This document shows, piece after piece, positions 5,187 through 10,423 of a DNA stretch of 10,423 nucleotides. Positions within the stretch are counted from its first letter, which is position 1; every line of letters begins with the position of its first letter. Both the position numbers and the translations under genes were made by a program. Source of the stretch: Deltaproteobacteria bacterium (lineage in GTDB: Bacteria; Desulfobacterota; Desulfobaccia; Desulfobaccales; 0-14-0-80-60-11); NCBI GenBank assembly GCA_023381945.1, contig JAMCQY010000032.1:1-10423 (forward strand), in the 5' to 3' direction. The notes below the pieces were generated by a model. The model ran no database searches. It saw only the letters and a list, made by a program, of their open reading frames with translations, and had not been told where the DNA came from.

Positions 5187-7876
5187 TCACCCATCAATTC
5201 TTTAATCCGTTCCCGGTGATTTTTGAGTTTGGTGAGTTTTTCGGTCCAGCCCTGGACTTTGTCTTTTTCTTTGGCCACCACTTCCGCCGGGGCTTTGGCC
5301 AGGAAGTCCTCGTTGGTCAGTTTGCGCTGGGCGCCGGAAAGGTCTTTGCTGAGTTTGTCGATTTCTTTATTGAGGCGCTTCTCTTCTTCCGAGAAGTCGA
5401 TGACGCCGGCCAAGGGAAGATAAATTTCCACGGCGTCCACCACGGCCTTGGCCGCAGCAGCCGGCGGGCCGGATTCAGCCTGGAAGTGCAGGTCTTTCAC
5501 CTTGGCCAGCAGGGTGAGGGATTGGCCGTGGCGGCTCAGGGCCGCGATGGCTTGGGAGTCTCCGCTTTGCAGGAAGACTTCCACCTGGGTGGCCGGCGGG
5601 ACATTCATTTCGCCCCGGAGGTTGCGGATGGCGGTGATAGTCTCCATCACCAGGTTCATCTCCGCTTCAGCCGCAGGGTTGAGCCAGGTGTCATCGGCTT
5701 CCGGGTAAGTGGCCACCATGATCGAGCCTTGAATCCCGGGCAGCTTCTGGTAGATCTCTTCGGTGATGAAGGGCATGAAGGGGTGGAGCAGGCGCAAGAT
5801 GGCGCTGAGCGTGCCGATCAGCACGCCCTGGCAGTGACGGCGGGCCGCGGGGTTTTCCTTATCATAGAGCTGGGGCTTGATGAGTTCCAGGTACCAGTCG
5901 CAGAACTCGTGCCAGATGAATTGATAGAGGGCGTTGGCCGCCATGTCAAATTCATAGGCGCCAAGACGCGCCGCAACCTCTTTACTGACTTGTTGCAGAC
6001 GGCTGACGATCCAGGCTTCGACGGTGGTCAGGGGCAGATCGTCCACAGGCTGGAAGCCTATGCTATCGGCGCTTTCTACAGGCTGGAAGCCTGCGCTACC
6101 GTAGTCCTCCAGGTTCATCAGGGTGAAGCGGGAGGCGTTCCAGACCTTGTTGGCGAAGTTGCGGTAGCCGGCGATACGCTCTTCGGAAAGGCGGACGTCC
6201 CGGCCCATGGCGGCGAAGGCGGCCAGGGAAAAGCGGAAAGCGTCGGTGCCGTAGGCCGCCATCAGGTCCAGGGGGTCGATGACGTTGCCCTTGGATTTGC
6301 TCATCTTCTGGCCTTCCGGATCGCGCACCAGGGCGTGGATGTAGACCTCCCGGAAGGGCACCTCCTGCATGAAGTGAATCCCCATCATCATCATGCGGGC
6401 CACCCAGAAAAAGAGGATGTCAAAGGCGGTGACCAGGACGCTGGTGGGATAGAAGAGCCTAAGCTCCGGGGTCTGATCCGGCCAGCCCAGGGTGGAAAAG
6501 GGCCACAGGGCCGAAGAGAACCAGGTGTCCAGGACATCGGTTTCCTGGACCAGTTCGCCGCCGCAGGAGCAGCGGTCCGGGTCTTGCCGGCTGACGATGA
6601 CCTCACCGCAATCCTTGCAGGTCCAGGCCGGGATGCGGTGGCCCCACCAGATCTGCCTGGAGATGCACCAATCCCGGATGTTGGTCATCCAATCGAAATA
6701 GCTCTTGTCCCAATTGGCCGGGATGAGTTTGGTGCGGCCGTCCGAAACCGCTTGCATGGCCGCCTCGGCCAAAGGCTGCACCGCCACGAACCATTGTTTG
6801 GAGACCAGGGGCTCGACGATGACCTTGCAGCGGTAGCAGTGGCCCACCGGCACCTGGTAAGGCTCCACCTTGGCCAGGAGGTCGAGTTTCTTCAGGTCCT
6901 TGACGATCTGCTCCCGGCAAACGAAGCGGTCCATGCCCACGTACTTGGGGCCGGCCTCTTTGGTCATGTTGCCGGCTTCGTCAATAACCTGGACCGCGGG
7001 CAGGTCATGGCGCCGGGCTACTTCGAAGTCATTGAAATCATGGGCCGGGGTGATCTTCAGCGCGCCGGTGCCGAATTCCAGGGAAACGTAGGAATCGGTG
7101 ATCACCGGAATTTCCCGCCCCAACACCGGCAGCCGCAGTGTGGCGCCGTGGAATTTCAGATAACGTTTATCCTCAGGATTGACCGCCACCGCAGTGTCGC
7201 CCAGCAGGGTCTCGGGGCGGGTGGTGGCCACGGTGAGGTGGCCGTCGCCCTCCGCCAGGGGATAGCGAATATGATAGAGGTGGCCATCGTGGGGGTCGTG
7301 CTCCACTTCGAGGTCGGCCAGGGCTGTACGGCAGCGGGGGCACCAGTTGATGATGTAATCGCCTTTATAGATCAGGCCCTCTTCGTACAGGCGGACGAAA
7401 ACCTCACGCACTGCCCGGGAGAGGCCCTCGTCCAGGGTGAAGCGCTCCCGGCTCCAGTCGCAGGAGGCGCCCAGGCGCTTCAACTGGTTGATAATCTGCC
7501 CGCCGGACTCGGCCTTCCATTGCCAGACCCGCTGGATGAAAGCCTCCCGGCCCAGGGCGTGGCGGTCGGTGCCTTCGGCGGCCAATTTGCGCTCCACTAC
7601 GTTTTGGGTGGCGATGCCGGCGTGGTCGGTGCCCGGCATCCACAGGGCGTCGAAGCCCTGCATGCGCTTGCTGCGCACCAGGATGTCCTGCAGGGTGTTG
7701 TTCAGGGCGTGTCCCATGTGCAGGACGCCGGTCACGTTGGGAGGCGGGATGACGATGCAATAAGGGGGCTTCTTGCCGTCGGCCTTGGCCCGGAAGAGGC
7801 CTTGCTCCTCCCAATATTTGTACCACTTCTCCTCAATCCGCTGGGGATCGTAGACTTTGTCGAGAATTTCGGCCAT
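5171..7876 (-). CDS. valS: Valyl-tRNA synthetase (ValS)
   Basis: ValRS charges tRNA-Val with valine and edits mischarged threonine; it is an essential cytosolic class I synthetase. The 901-residue protein has PPPNVTGVLHMGHALNN (HIGH-type HMGH at 53-56), the editing domain with ATTRPETLLGDTAVAVNP (about 217-234) and GTGALKITPAHDFNDF (269-284), cysteine pairs CPRC, CYRC and CKDC...CSCGG, DTWFSSALWPFSTLGW, KMSKS at 524-528, the anticodon-binding domain, and a C-terminal coiled coil rich in Lys and Glu (roughly the last 70 residues). AGGA lies six bases before the ATG. Two oddities: residues about 593-612 (AGFQPVES and IGFQPVDD) are a tandem dispersed repeat read in frame, and the last residues RSEQ plus the stop codon come from a heptad repeat. 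A promoter lies near 8058-8030, giving a leader of about 145 bases. Confidence 0.97.
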   Translation of the reverse strand: MAEILDKVYDPQRIEEKWYKYWEEQGLFRAKADGKKPPYCIVIPPPNVTGVLHMGHALNNTLQDILVRSKRMQGFDALWMPGTDHAGIATQNVVERKLAAEGTDRHALGREAFIQRVWQWKAESGGQIINQLKRLGASCDWSRERFTLDEGLSRAVREVFVRLYEEGLIYKGDYIINWCPRCRTALADLEVEHDPHDGHLYHIRYPLAEGDGHLTVATTRPETLLGDTAVAVNPEDKRYLKFHGATLRLPVLGREIPVITDSYVSLEFGTGALKITPAHDFNDFEVARRHDLPAVQVIDEAGNMTKEAGPKYVGMDRFVCREQIVKDLKKLDLLAKVEPYQVPVGHCYRCKVIVEPLVSKQWFVAVQPLAEAAMQAVSDGRTKLIPANWDKSYFDWMTNIRDWCISRQIWWGHRIPAWTCKDCGEVIVSRQDPDRCSCGGELVQETDVLDTWFSSALWPFSTLGWPDQTPELRLFYPTSVLVTAFDILFFWVARMMMMGIHFMQEVPFREVYIHALVRDPEGQKMSKSKGNVIDPLDLMAAYGTDAFRFSLAAFAAMGRDVRLSEERIAGYRNFANKVWNASRFTLMNLEDYGSAGFQPVESADSIGFQPVDDLPLTTVEAWIVSRLQQVSKEVAARLGAYEFDMAANALYQFIWHEFCDWYLELIKPQLYDKENPAARRHCQGVLIGTLSAILRLLHPFMPFITEEIYQKLPGIQGSIMVATYPEADDTWLNPAAEAEMNLVMETITAIRNLRGEMNVPPATQVEVFLQSGDSQAIAALSRHGQSLTLLAKVKDLHFQAESGPPAAAAKAVVDAVEIYLPLAGVIDFSEEEKRLNKEIDKLSKDLSGAQRKLTNEDFLAKAPAEVVAKEKDKVQGWTEKLTKLKNHRERIKELMGERSEQ
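6043..6100. repeat. Two tandem palindromic repeats inside valS, read in frame
   Basis: Two 25-base copies lie at 6043-6067 and 6076-6100, 33 bases (11 codons) apart; both contain ACAGGCTGGAAGCCT, with the small palindrome AGGCT-GGA-AGCCT. On the coding strand they give AGFQPVES and IGFQPVDD. The 11-codon spacing keeps the valS frame. Short elements of this kind are usually intergenic; here they sit between FTLMNLEDY and LPLTTVEAWIVSRL, that is, at the junction between the catalytic and anticodon-binding domains. Confidence 0.85.
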
Positions 7877-7899
7877 GGTGGTTCCTGTGGAAAAGATAT

Positions 7900-7971
7900 T
7901 TGGGGGAGGGGGCTAAGGGCTTCACAGGCGTGACGCCTGTGCCACTGGCCCTTACCCCAAGCCTCCCCCAA
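7900..7971. repeat. Nested 72-base palindrome in the valS leader
   Basis: Three nested pairs are visible: TTGGGGGAGG (7900-7909) with CCTCCCCCAA (7962-7971), TAAGGGC (7914-7920) with GCCCTTA (7947-7953), and CACAGGCG (7923-7930) with CGCCTGTG (7934-7941) around TGA. It begins 23 bases upstream of the valS start codon. On the valS transcript the outer stem is followed by AATATCTTTT, a partial U tract. It may be an inserted dispersed repeat, and it could act on valS expression. Confidence 0.7.
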
Positions 7972-8029
7972 TCCCCATAAGTTATAAATAGACTGGGGAA
8001 GCAAAGATATAACTGCCTAATATCATTAC

Positions 8030-8062
8030 AAACTATCATGACAAAGCCGGCGTGTCAAGATA
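8030..8062 (-). promoter_or_regulatory. Candidate sigma-70 promoter of valS, overlapping a dyad
   Basis: On the minus strand a perfect -35 box TTGACA (8058-8053) is followed after 17 bases by TAGTTT (8035-8030), which keeps the key T, A and final T of a -10 box. The same stretch holds an imperfect inverted repeat, TATCATGACA (8034-8043) and TGTCAAGATA (8053-8062), with nine of ten positions matching, which could bind a regulator. Transcription would start near 8023. Confidence 0.45.
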
Positions 8063-8099
8063 ATAGCAGCCTCGGAAAGAATCAGGACGGGAAATCTGC

Positions 8100-8128
8100 T
8101 TGAAATTGGCCGTAAGATTTGATATGAC
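8100..8128 (+). promoter_or_regulatory. Candidate promoter of the TetR gene
   Basis: TTGAAA (8100-8105) and TATGAC (8123-8128) are 17 bases apart, a fair sigma-70 match. The -10 box overlaps the left arm of the dyad at 8124-8139, the usual geometry for a repressor that blocks its own promoter. Confidence 0.45.
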
Positions 8129-8139
8129 CAGGTGGTCAT
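8124..8139. promoter_or_regulatory. Probable TetR operator, copy 1
   Basis: ATGACC-AGGT-GGTCAT is a perfect dyad (seven paired positions each side of GG). The same arms with a four-base centre recur at 8861-8876 ahead of mqnE. Location over the -10 box of the regulator's own gene points to autorepression. The length and symmetry fit TetR-family sites; binding itself is inferred. Confidence 0.65.
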
Positions 8140-8794
8140 GCTGAGAGTCGAAGAAGCAACGTTGTCCACCTTCCGGCAATTGCCGCCGGACAAACAGGAA
8201 CGCGTCCTGGACGCCGCCCTGGCGGAGTTCGCCGAACAGGGCTACCAGGCCGCCTCGCTCAACCGCCTGGTGGCCCAGGCCGGCATCGCCAAGGGCTCGC
8301 TGTATCAATATTTTCCCAATAAAGAAGGCATCTTCCGGCACATCTTCCAGTTCGCCCTCAACCAGGTGCGGCGCACCCTTACCGCGGTCAACGAAGAGAC
8401 CGTGGAGGAAAGTTTGTTCGTGCGCCTGGAAAAATCGCTGCTGGCGGGGGTACATTTTCTACGGGAGCATCCACGCATCTTCAGCCTGTACCTGAAGATC
8501 CAGGTCGATGGGAATCTGCCTTTTCGCACGGAATTTCTGGCCGCGGTGCGCCGCCATGCGGCGGAATATTTCGCCTCTCTGGTGCGCCAGGCCAAAATTA
8601 GGGGCGAACTACGGCCCGCCGTACCGGAGGCCGCGGTTTTGTTTCTATTGGATGCGGTGTTCGACCGCTTTCTCCAGGCAGTGGCCGTGCCGGCCCTGGA
8701 TGTGACCCTGAATCTCAACCAGGCGCCGGAGGAGGTGGTGCGCCAACGGATTCACGAGTTGGTGCAGCTGCTCCGTGAAGGCCTGGCGGCGTAG
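8138..8794 (+). CDS. TetR/AcrR-family transcriptional regulator
   Basis: The N-terminal domain has the TetR pattern: KQERVLDAALAEFAEQGY, then the helix-turn-helix AASLNRLVAQAGIAKGSLYQYF (about 38-58) and NKEGIF. The remaining about 150 residues are helical and leucine/alanine rich, as in the variable ligand-binding domain, with FLREHPRIFSLYLKI recalling a common TetR subgroup. Length is about 218 residues. Start is uncertain: ATG at 8138 and GTG at 8132 overlap the operator and have no spaced binding site; TTG at 8162 gives the typical N-terminus MSTFRQLPPDKQ and would fit transcription starting near 8135. The stop TAG lies inside a dispersed repeat (8791-8849). The shared dyad upstream of itself and of mqnE makes mqnE the likely target. 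The ligand is unknown. Confidence 0.9.
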   Translation: MLRVEEATLSTFRQLPPDKQERVLDAALAEFAEQGYQAASLNRLVAQAGIAKGSLYQYFPNKEGIFRHIFQFALNQVRRTLTAVNEETVEESLFVRLEKSLLAGVHFLREHPRIFSLYLKIQVDGNLPFRTEFLAAVRRHAAEYFASLVRQAKIRGELRPAVPEAAVLFLLDAVFDRFLQAVAVPALDVTLNLNQAPEEVVRQRIHELVQLLREGLAA

Positions 8795-8849
8795 GGGCGG
8801 ACCCATGTGTCCGCCCCAAATGAGGGCGCACAAGGGGATGCGCCCCTAC
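8791..8849. repeat. Repeat of two hairpins with outer inverted ends, between tetR and mqnE
   Basis: The outer ends GTAGGGGCG (8791-8799) and CGCCCCTAC (8841-8849) are perfect inverted repeats. Inside, GGGGCGGAC pairs with GTCCGCCCC, and GGGCGC with GCGCCC. The left end shares GTAGGGGCG with the proC terminator stem at 3021. The TetR stop codon TAG (8792-8794) is part of the repeat. No T run follows, so termination is doubtful; tetR and mqnE may still be co-transcribed. Confidence 0.75.
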
Positions 8850-8860
8850 AATGACTATAC

Positions 8861-8876
8861 ATGACCAACCGGTCAT
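8861..8876. promoter_or_regulatory. Probable TetR operator, copy 2, ahead of mqnE
   Basis: ATGACC-AACC-GGTCAT has the same arms and spacing as the site at 8124-8139; the two share ATGACCA and GGTCAT. It lies 15 bases before the mqnE start codon, between weak -10-like sequences (TACAAT 8847-8852, TATACA 8856-8861) and the ribosome binding site AAGGA (8878-8882). Binding here would block mqnE transcription directly. Confidence 0.65.
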
Positions 8877-8891
8877 AAAGGATGGTGAATC

Positions 8892-9989
8892 ATGGCGCTT
8901 CCCAATTTTCAGGATCCCGGGCTGCATAGCATTTACGAAAAGGTGGCCGCGGGGGCCCGTCTGGACCGGGAAGACGGCCTGGCGCTATTTCACAGCGCCG
9001 ATCTGCTGGGGGTCGGGGCCCTGGCCCAGTTGGTGCGGGAGCGCCTGCACGGCAATAAAGCCTTCTATATTTACAATCAGCATATTAACTACTCCAATAT
9101 CTGTATCAATGGGTGCAAGTTCTGCGCCTTCAGCCGCAAGGCCGGGGAGCCGGGGGCTTACGAGATGTCCCTGGAAGAGATTCTTGGCAAGGTCAAGGAG
9201 CGGGCTCACGAACCCATCACCGAGGTTCACATCGTCGGCGGCTGCCACCCGGACCTGCCCTTCTCCTTTTATCTCGACATGCTCCGGGGCATCAAAAAGC
9301 TGCGCCCCAAGGTGCATTTGCAGGCCTTTACCGCGGTGGAAATCGCCCACCTGGCCAATAAGGCCAACTTGAGTATCCCCGACACCCTGGAGGCCTTGAA
9401 GGAGGCCGGCCTCGGATCGCTGCCGGGCGGCGGCGCCGAAGTCTTCAGCCCCCGCGTCCGCCAGGACCTGTGCCCTGAGAAGCTCTCTCCCGAAGGCTGG
9501 CTGGGCGTGGCCCTAATCGCCCATCGCCTGGGGATGAATTCCAACGCCACCATGCTTTACGGCCATATGGAGACCCTGCAAGAGCGGGTGGACCATCTGA
9601 TCAGGTTGAGAGAGGCGCAGGATGAAACGGCAGGTTTTTTGGCCTTCATCCCCCTGGCCTTCCATCCGGCCAACACCGGTCTGAGCAGTCTTTCCGGCCC
9701 CAGCGCCGTTGATGATTTGAAGACCCTTGCGGTCTCCCGCCTGATGCTGGACAATATCCCGCACATCAAGGCCTTTTGGGTGATGCTGGGGCCGAAAATG
9801 GCCCAGATTTCCCTGTGTTTCGGGGTGGATGACGTGGACGGCACGGTGATGGAGGAGCGCATCACCCATATGGCCGGGGCCCAGACCCCGCAGGGGCTGA
9901 CCCGCCAGCAGCTTAAGAATCTGATCCGGGAGGCCGGCTGCGAGCCGGTGGAACGGGACACATTGTATTCAGTAGTCAGTAGTCAGTAG
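8892..9989 (+). CDS. mqnE: Aminofutalosine synthase (MqnE), radical SAM
   Basis: MqnE joins SAM to the enolpyruvyl ether of 3-[(1-carboxyvinyl)oxy]benzoate to give 6-amino-6-deoxyfutalosine, the committed early step of the futalosine route to menaquinone, in the cytosol. The radical SAM motif CX3CX2C is C71, C75, C78 in ICINGCKFCAF. It is followed by EVHIVGGCHPDLPF, LQAFTAVEI, LPGGGAEVFSP, NATMLYGHMET, FIPLAFHPANT and DGTVMEERITHMAGA, which together separate MqnE from the related MqnC and from CofH. The length of 365 residues is normal. AAGGA lies nine bases before the ATG. The last residues SVVSSQ and the stop TAG are encoded by a heptad repeat array, so the native end was probably a few residues different. 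A dyad shared with the tetR promoter lies just upstream. No other mqn gene is in the window. Confidence 0.93.
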   Translation: MALPNFQDPGLHSIYEKVAAGARLDREDGLALFHSADLLGVGALAQLVRERLHGNKAFYIYNQHINYSNICINGCKFCAFSRKAGEPGAYEMSLEEILGKVKERAHEPITEVHIVGGCHPDLPFSFYLDMLRGIKKLRPKVHLQAFTAVEIAHLANKANLSIPDTLEALKEAGLGSLPGGGAEVFSPRVRQDLCPEKLSPEGWLGVALIAHRLGMNSNATMLYGHMETLQERVDHLIRLREAQDETAGFLAFIPLAFHPANTGLSSLSGPSAVDDLKTLAVSRLMLDNIPHIKAFWVMLGPKMAQISLCFGVDDVDGTVMEERITHMAGAQTPQGLTRQQLKNLIREAGCEPVERDTLYSVVSSQ

Positions 9990-10063
9990 TCAGTTCCCAG
10001 TTCCCAGTTCCCAGTTTCCAGTGGTCAGAGGTCAGAGGTCAGAGGTCAGGGATTAGGGATTAG
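9969..10063. repeat. Degenerate 7-base tandem array, about 13.5 units
   Basis: Units in exact 7-base phase: TCAGTAG three times, TCAGTTC, CCAGTTC twice, CCAGTTT, CCAGTGG, TCAGAGG three times, TCAGGGA, TTAGGGA, TTAG. Neighbouring units differ by few changes, as if the array grew by local duplication and drift. The mqnE stop TAG (9987-9989) is in the third unit, and the array ends exactly where the DUF2513-like frame begins. Heptanucleotide arrays with a CAGT core are known from cyanobacteria (STRR repeats); kinship is not shown. Confidence 0.85.
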
Positions 10064-10423
10064 TTGGTTCAACGTGAGCTTGGAGAGTTGTCCTATCATT
10101 GCCGGTTGCTCTTGGATGCCGGGATGATTGAAGCTCAAAGTTTCCAGGCGATGGGCGAGCCTGATGAATGGTGGATAAAAGGCTTGACCTGGGCCGGCCA
10201 TGAGTTTTTAGAGGCTTCGAGGGATGATAGCAGGTGGAATAAAGCTAAGAAGATAACCTGGGAGAAAACTAAGAGTCTTTCTTTCGAAATACTAAATAGG
10301 GGTATCCGGTTGACTCCCGTACCCACTATATCTTGTGTTTCATTTTTGGGGATATCCTCCCCGGAAATTATCTCCCATAACAGGAGGGACACTGACGGCC
10401 TGTTGTACCAGACGATAAAAGAG
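10064..10423 (+). pseudogene. DUF2513-like gene lacking its N-terminus, running off the window
   Basis: The frame is open for 120 codons from just after a TAG (10061-10063) to the window end. ELGELSYHCRLLLDAGMIEAQ, then EWWIKGLTWAGHEFLEASRDDSRWNKAKK and LSFEIL match my recollection of the DUF2513 family, small proteins of unknown function often on phages and mobile regions. Family members have about 30 further N-terminal residues beginning with MKRD-like sequence; these are absent, replaced by the heptad array. No good start exists: TTG at 10064 has no ribosome binding site and ATG at 10124 would remove half of the conserved part. After FEIL the sequence no longer resembles the family, so a frameshift or joined segment is possible. 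The stretch is visibly AT-richer than the genes to its left. Truncation is likely but the 3' end is not seen. Confidence 0.65.

Noticed and set aside
4976..7933. 985-codon plus-strand reading frame opposite valS
   Set aside because: It mirrors the third-position GC bias of valS. The minus strand carries the full ValRS motif set, and the plus product has no recognisable domain.
7877..8058. T-box or other aminoacyl-tRNA-sensing leader before valS
   Set aside because: I found no T-box consensus or specifier loop; the structure is a simple nested palindrome made at least partly of repeat-like sequence.
9969..10063. CRISPR array
   Set aside because: The units are 7 bases, contiguous and degenerate, with no spacers of constant length and no cas genes.
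10135..10392. Minus-strand reading frame at the right edge
   Set aside because: It lies opposite the plus-strand frame that carries the DUF2513-like motifs and shows no family features.

Overview
The window looks like a piece of chromosome from a GC-rich anaerobic bacterium of the former Deltaproteobacteria (a Desulfobacca/Syntrophobacter-like lineage). This is inferred from protein style, the futalosine-route menaquinone gene and the density of short dispersed repeats; no marker in the window proves it. Eight complete or near-complete housekeeping or accessory genes are present, plus one small cysteine-rich gene, a gene tail at the left edge and a truncated gene at the right edge.

Layout. 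Positions 1-488: a probable gene tail, then a non-coding, AT-rich stretch with a strong hairpin and a palindromic repeat pair. Positions 489-2051 (minus): a secreted phospholipase-D-type nuclease gene followed 21 bases later by pdxA (vitamin B6 synthesis), whose best-supported start is a rare ATT codon. Positions 2179-3053 (plus): proC (proline synthesis) with its own terminator, convergent with the next block. Positions 3051-7876 (minus): valS (valyl-tRNA synthetase), an exported Ntn-type acylase/peptidase, a 61-residue cysteine-rich protein and nadC (NAD synthesis), tightly spaced and probably one operon; the last two overlap by one base. Positions 8138-9989 (plus): a TetR-family regulator followed by mqnE (aminofutalosine synthase, menaquinone synthesis). 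Positions 9969-10423: a 7-base tandem repeat array that runs straight into a DUF2513-type gene lacking its N-terminus.

Two patterns stand out. First, the same 16-base dyad (ATGACC-N4-GGTCAT) lies at the promoter/start region of the TetR gene and again just ahead of mqnE, which suggests an autoregulated repressor that directly controls a menaquinone-synthesis gene. Second, nearly every gene boundary carries a short dispersed repeat, and in four genes (valS, the acylase, tetR, mqnE) the stop codon lies inside or overlaps one. A further repeat pair is read in frame inside valS, and the N-terminus of the acylase reading frame is made almost wholly of repeats. I see no CRISPR array, rRNA, tRNA, transposase or recognisable defence system.
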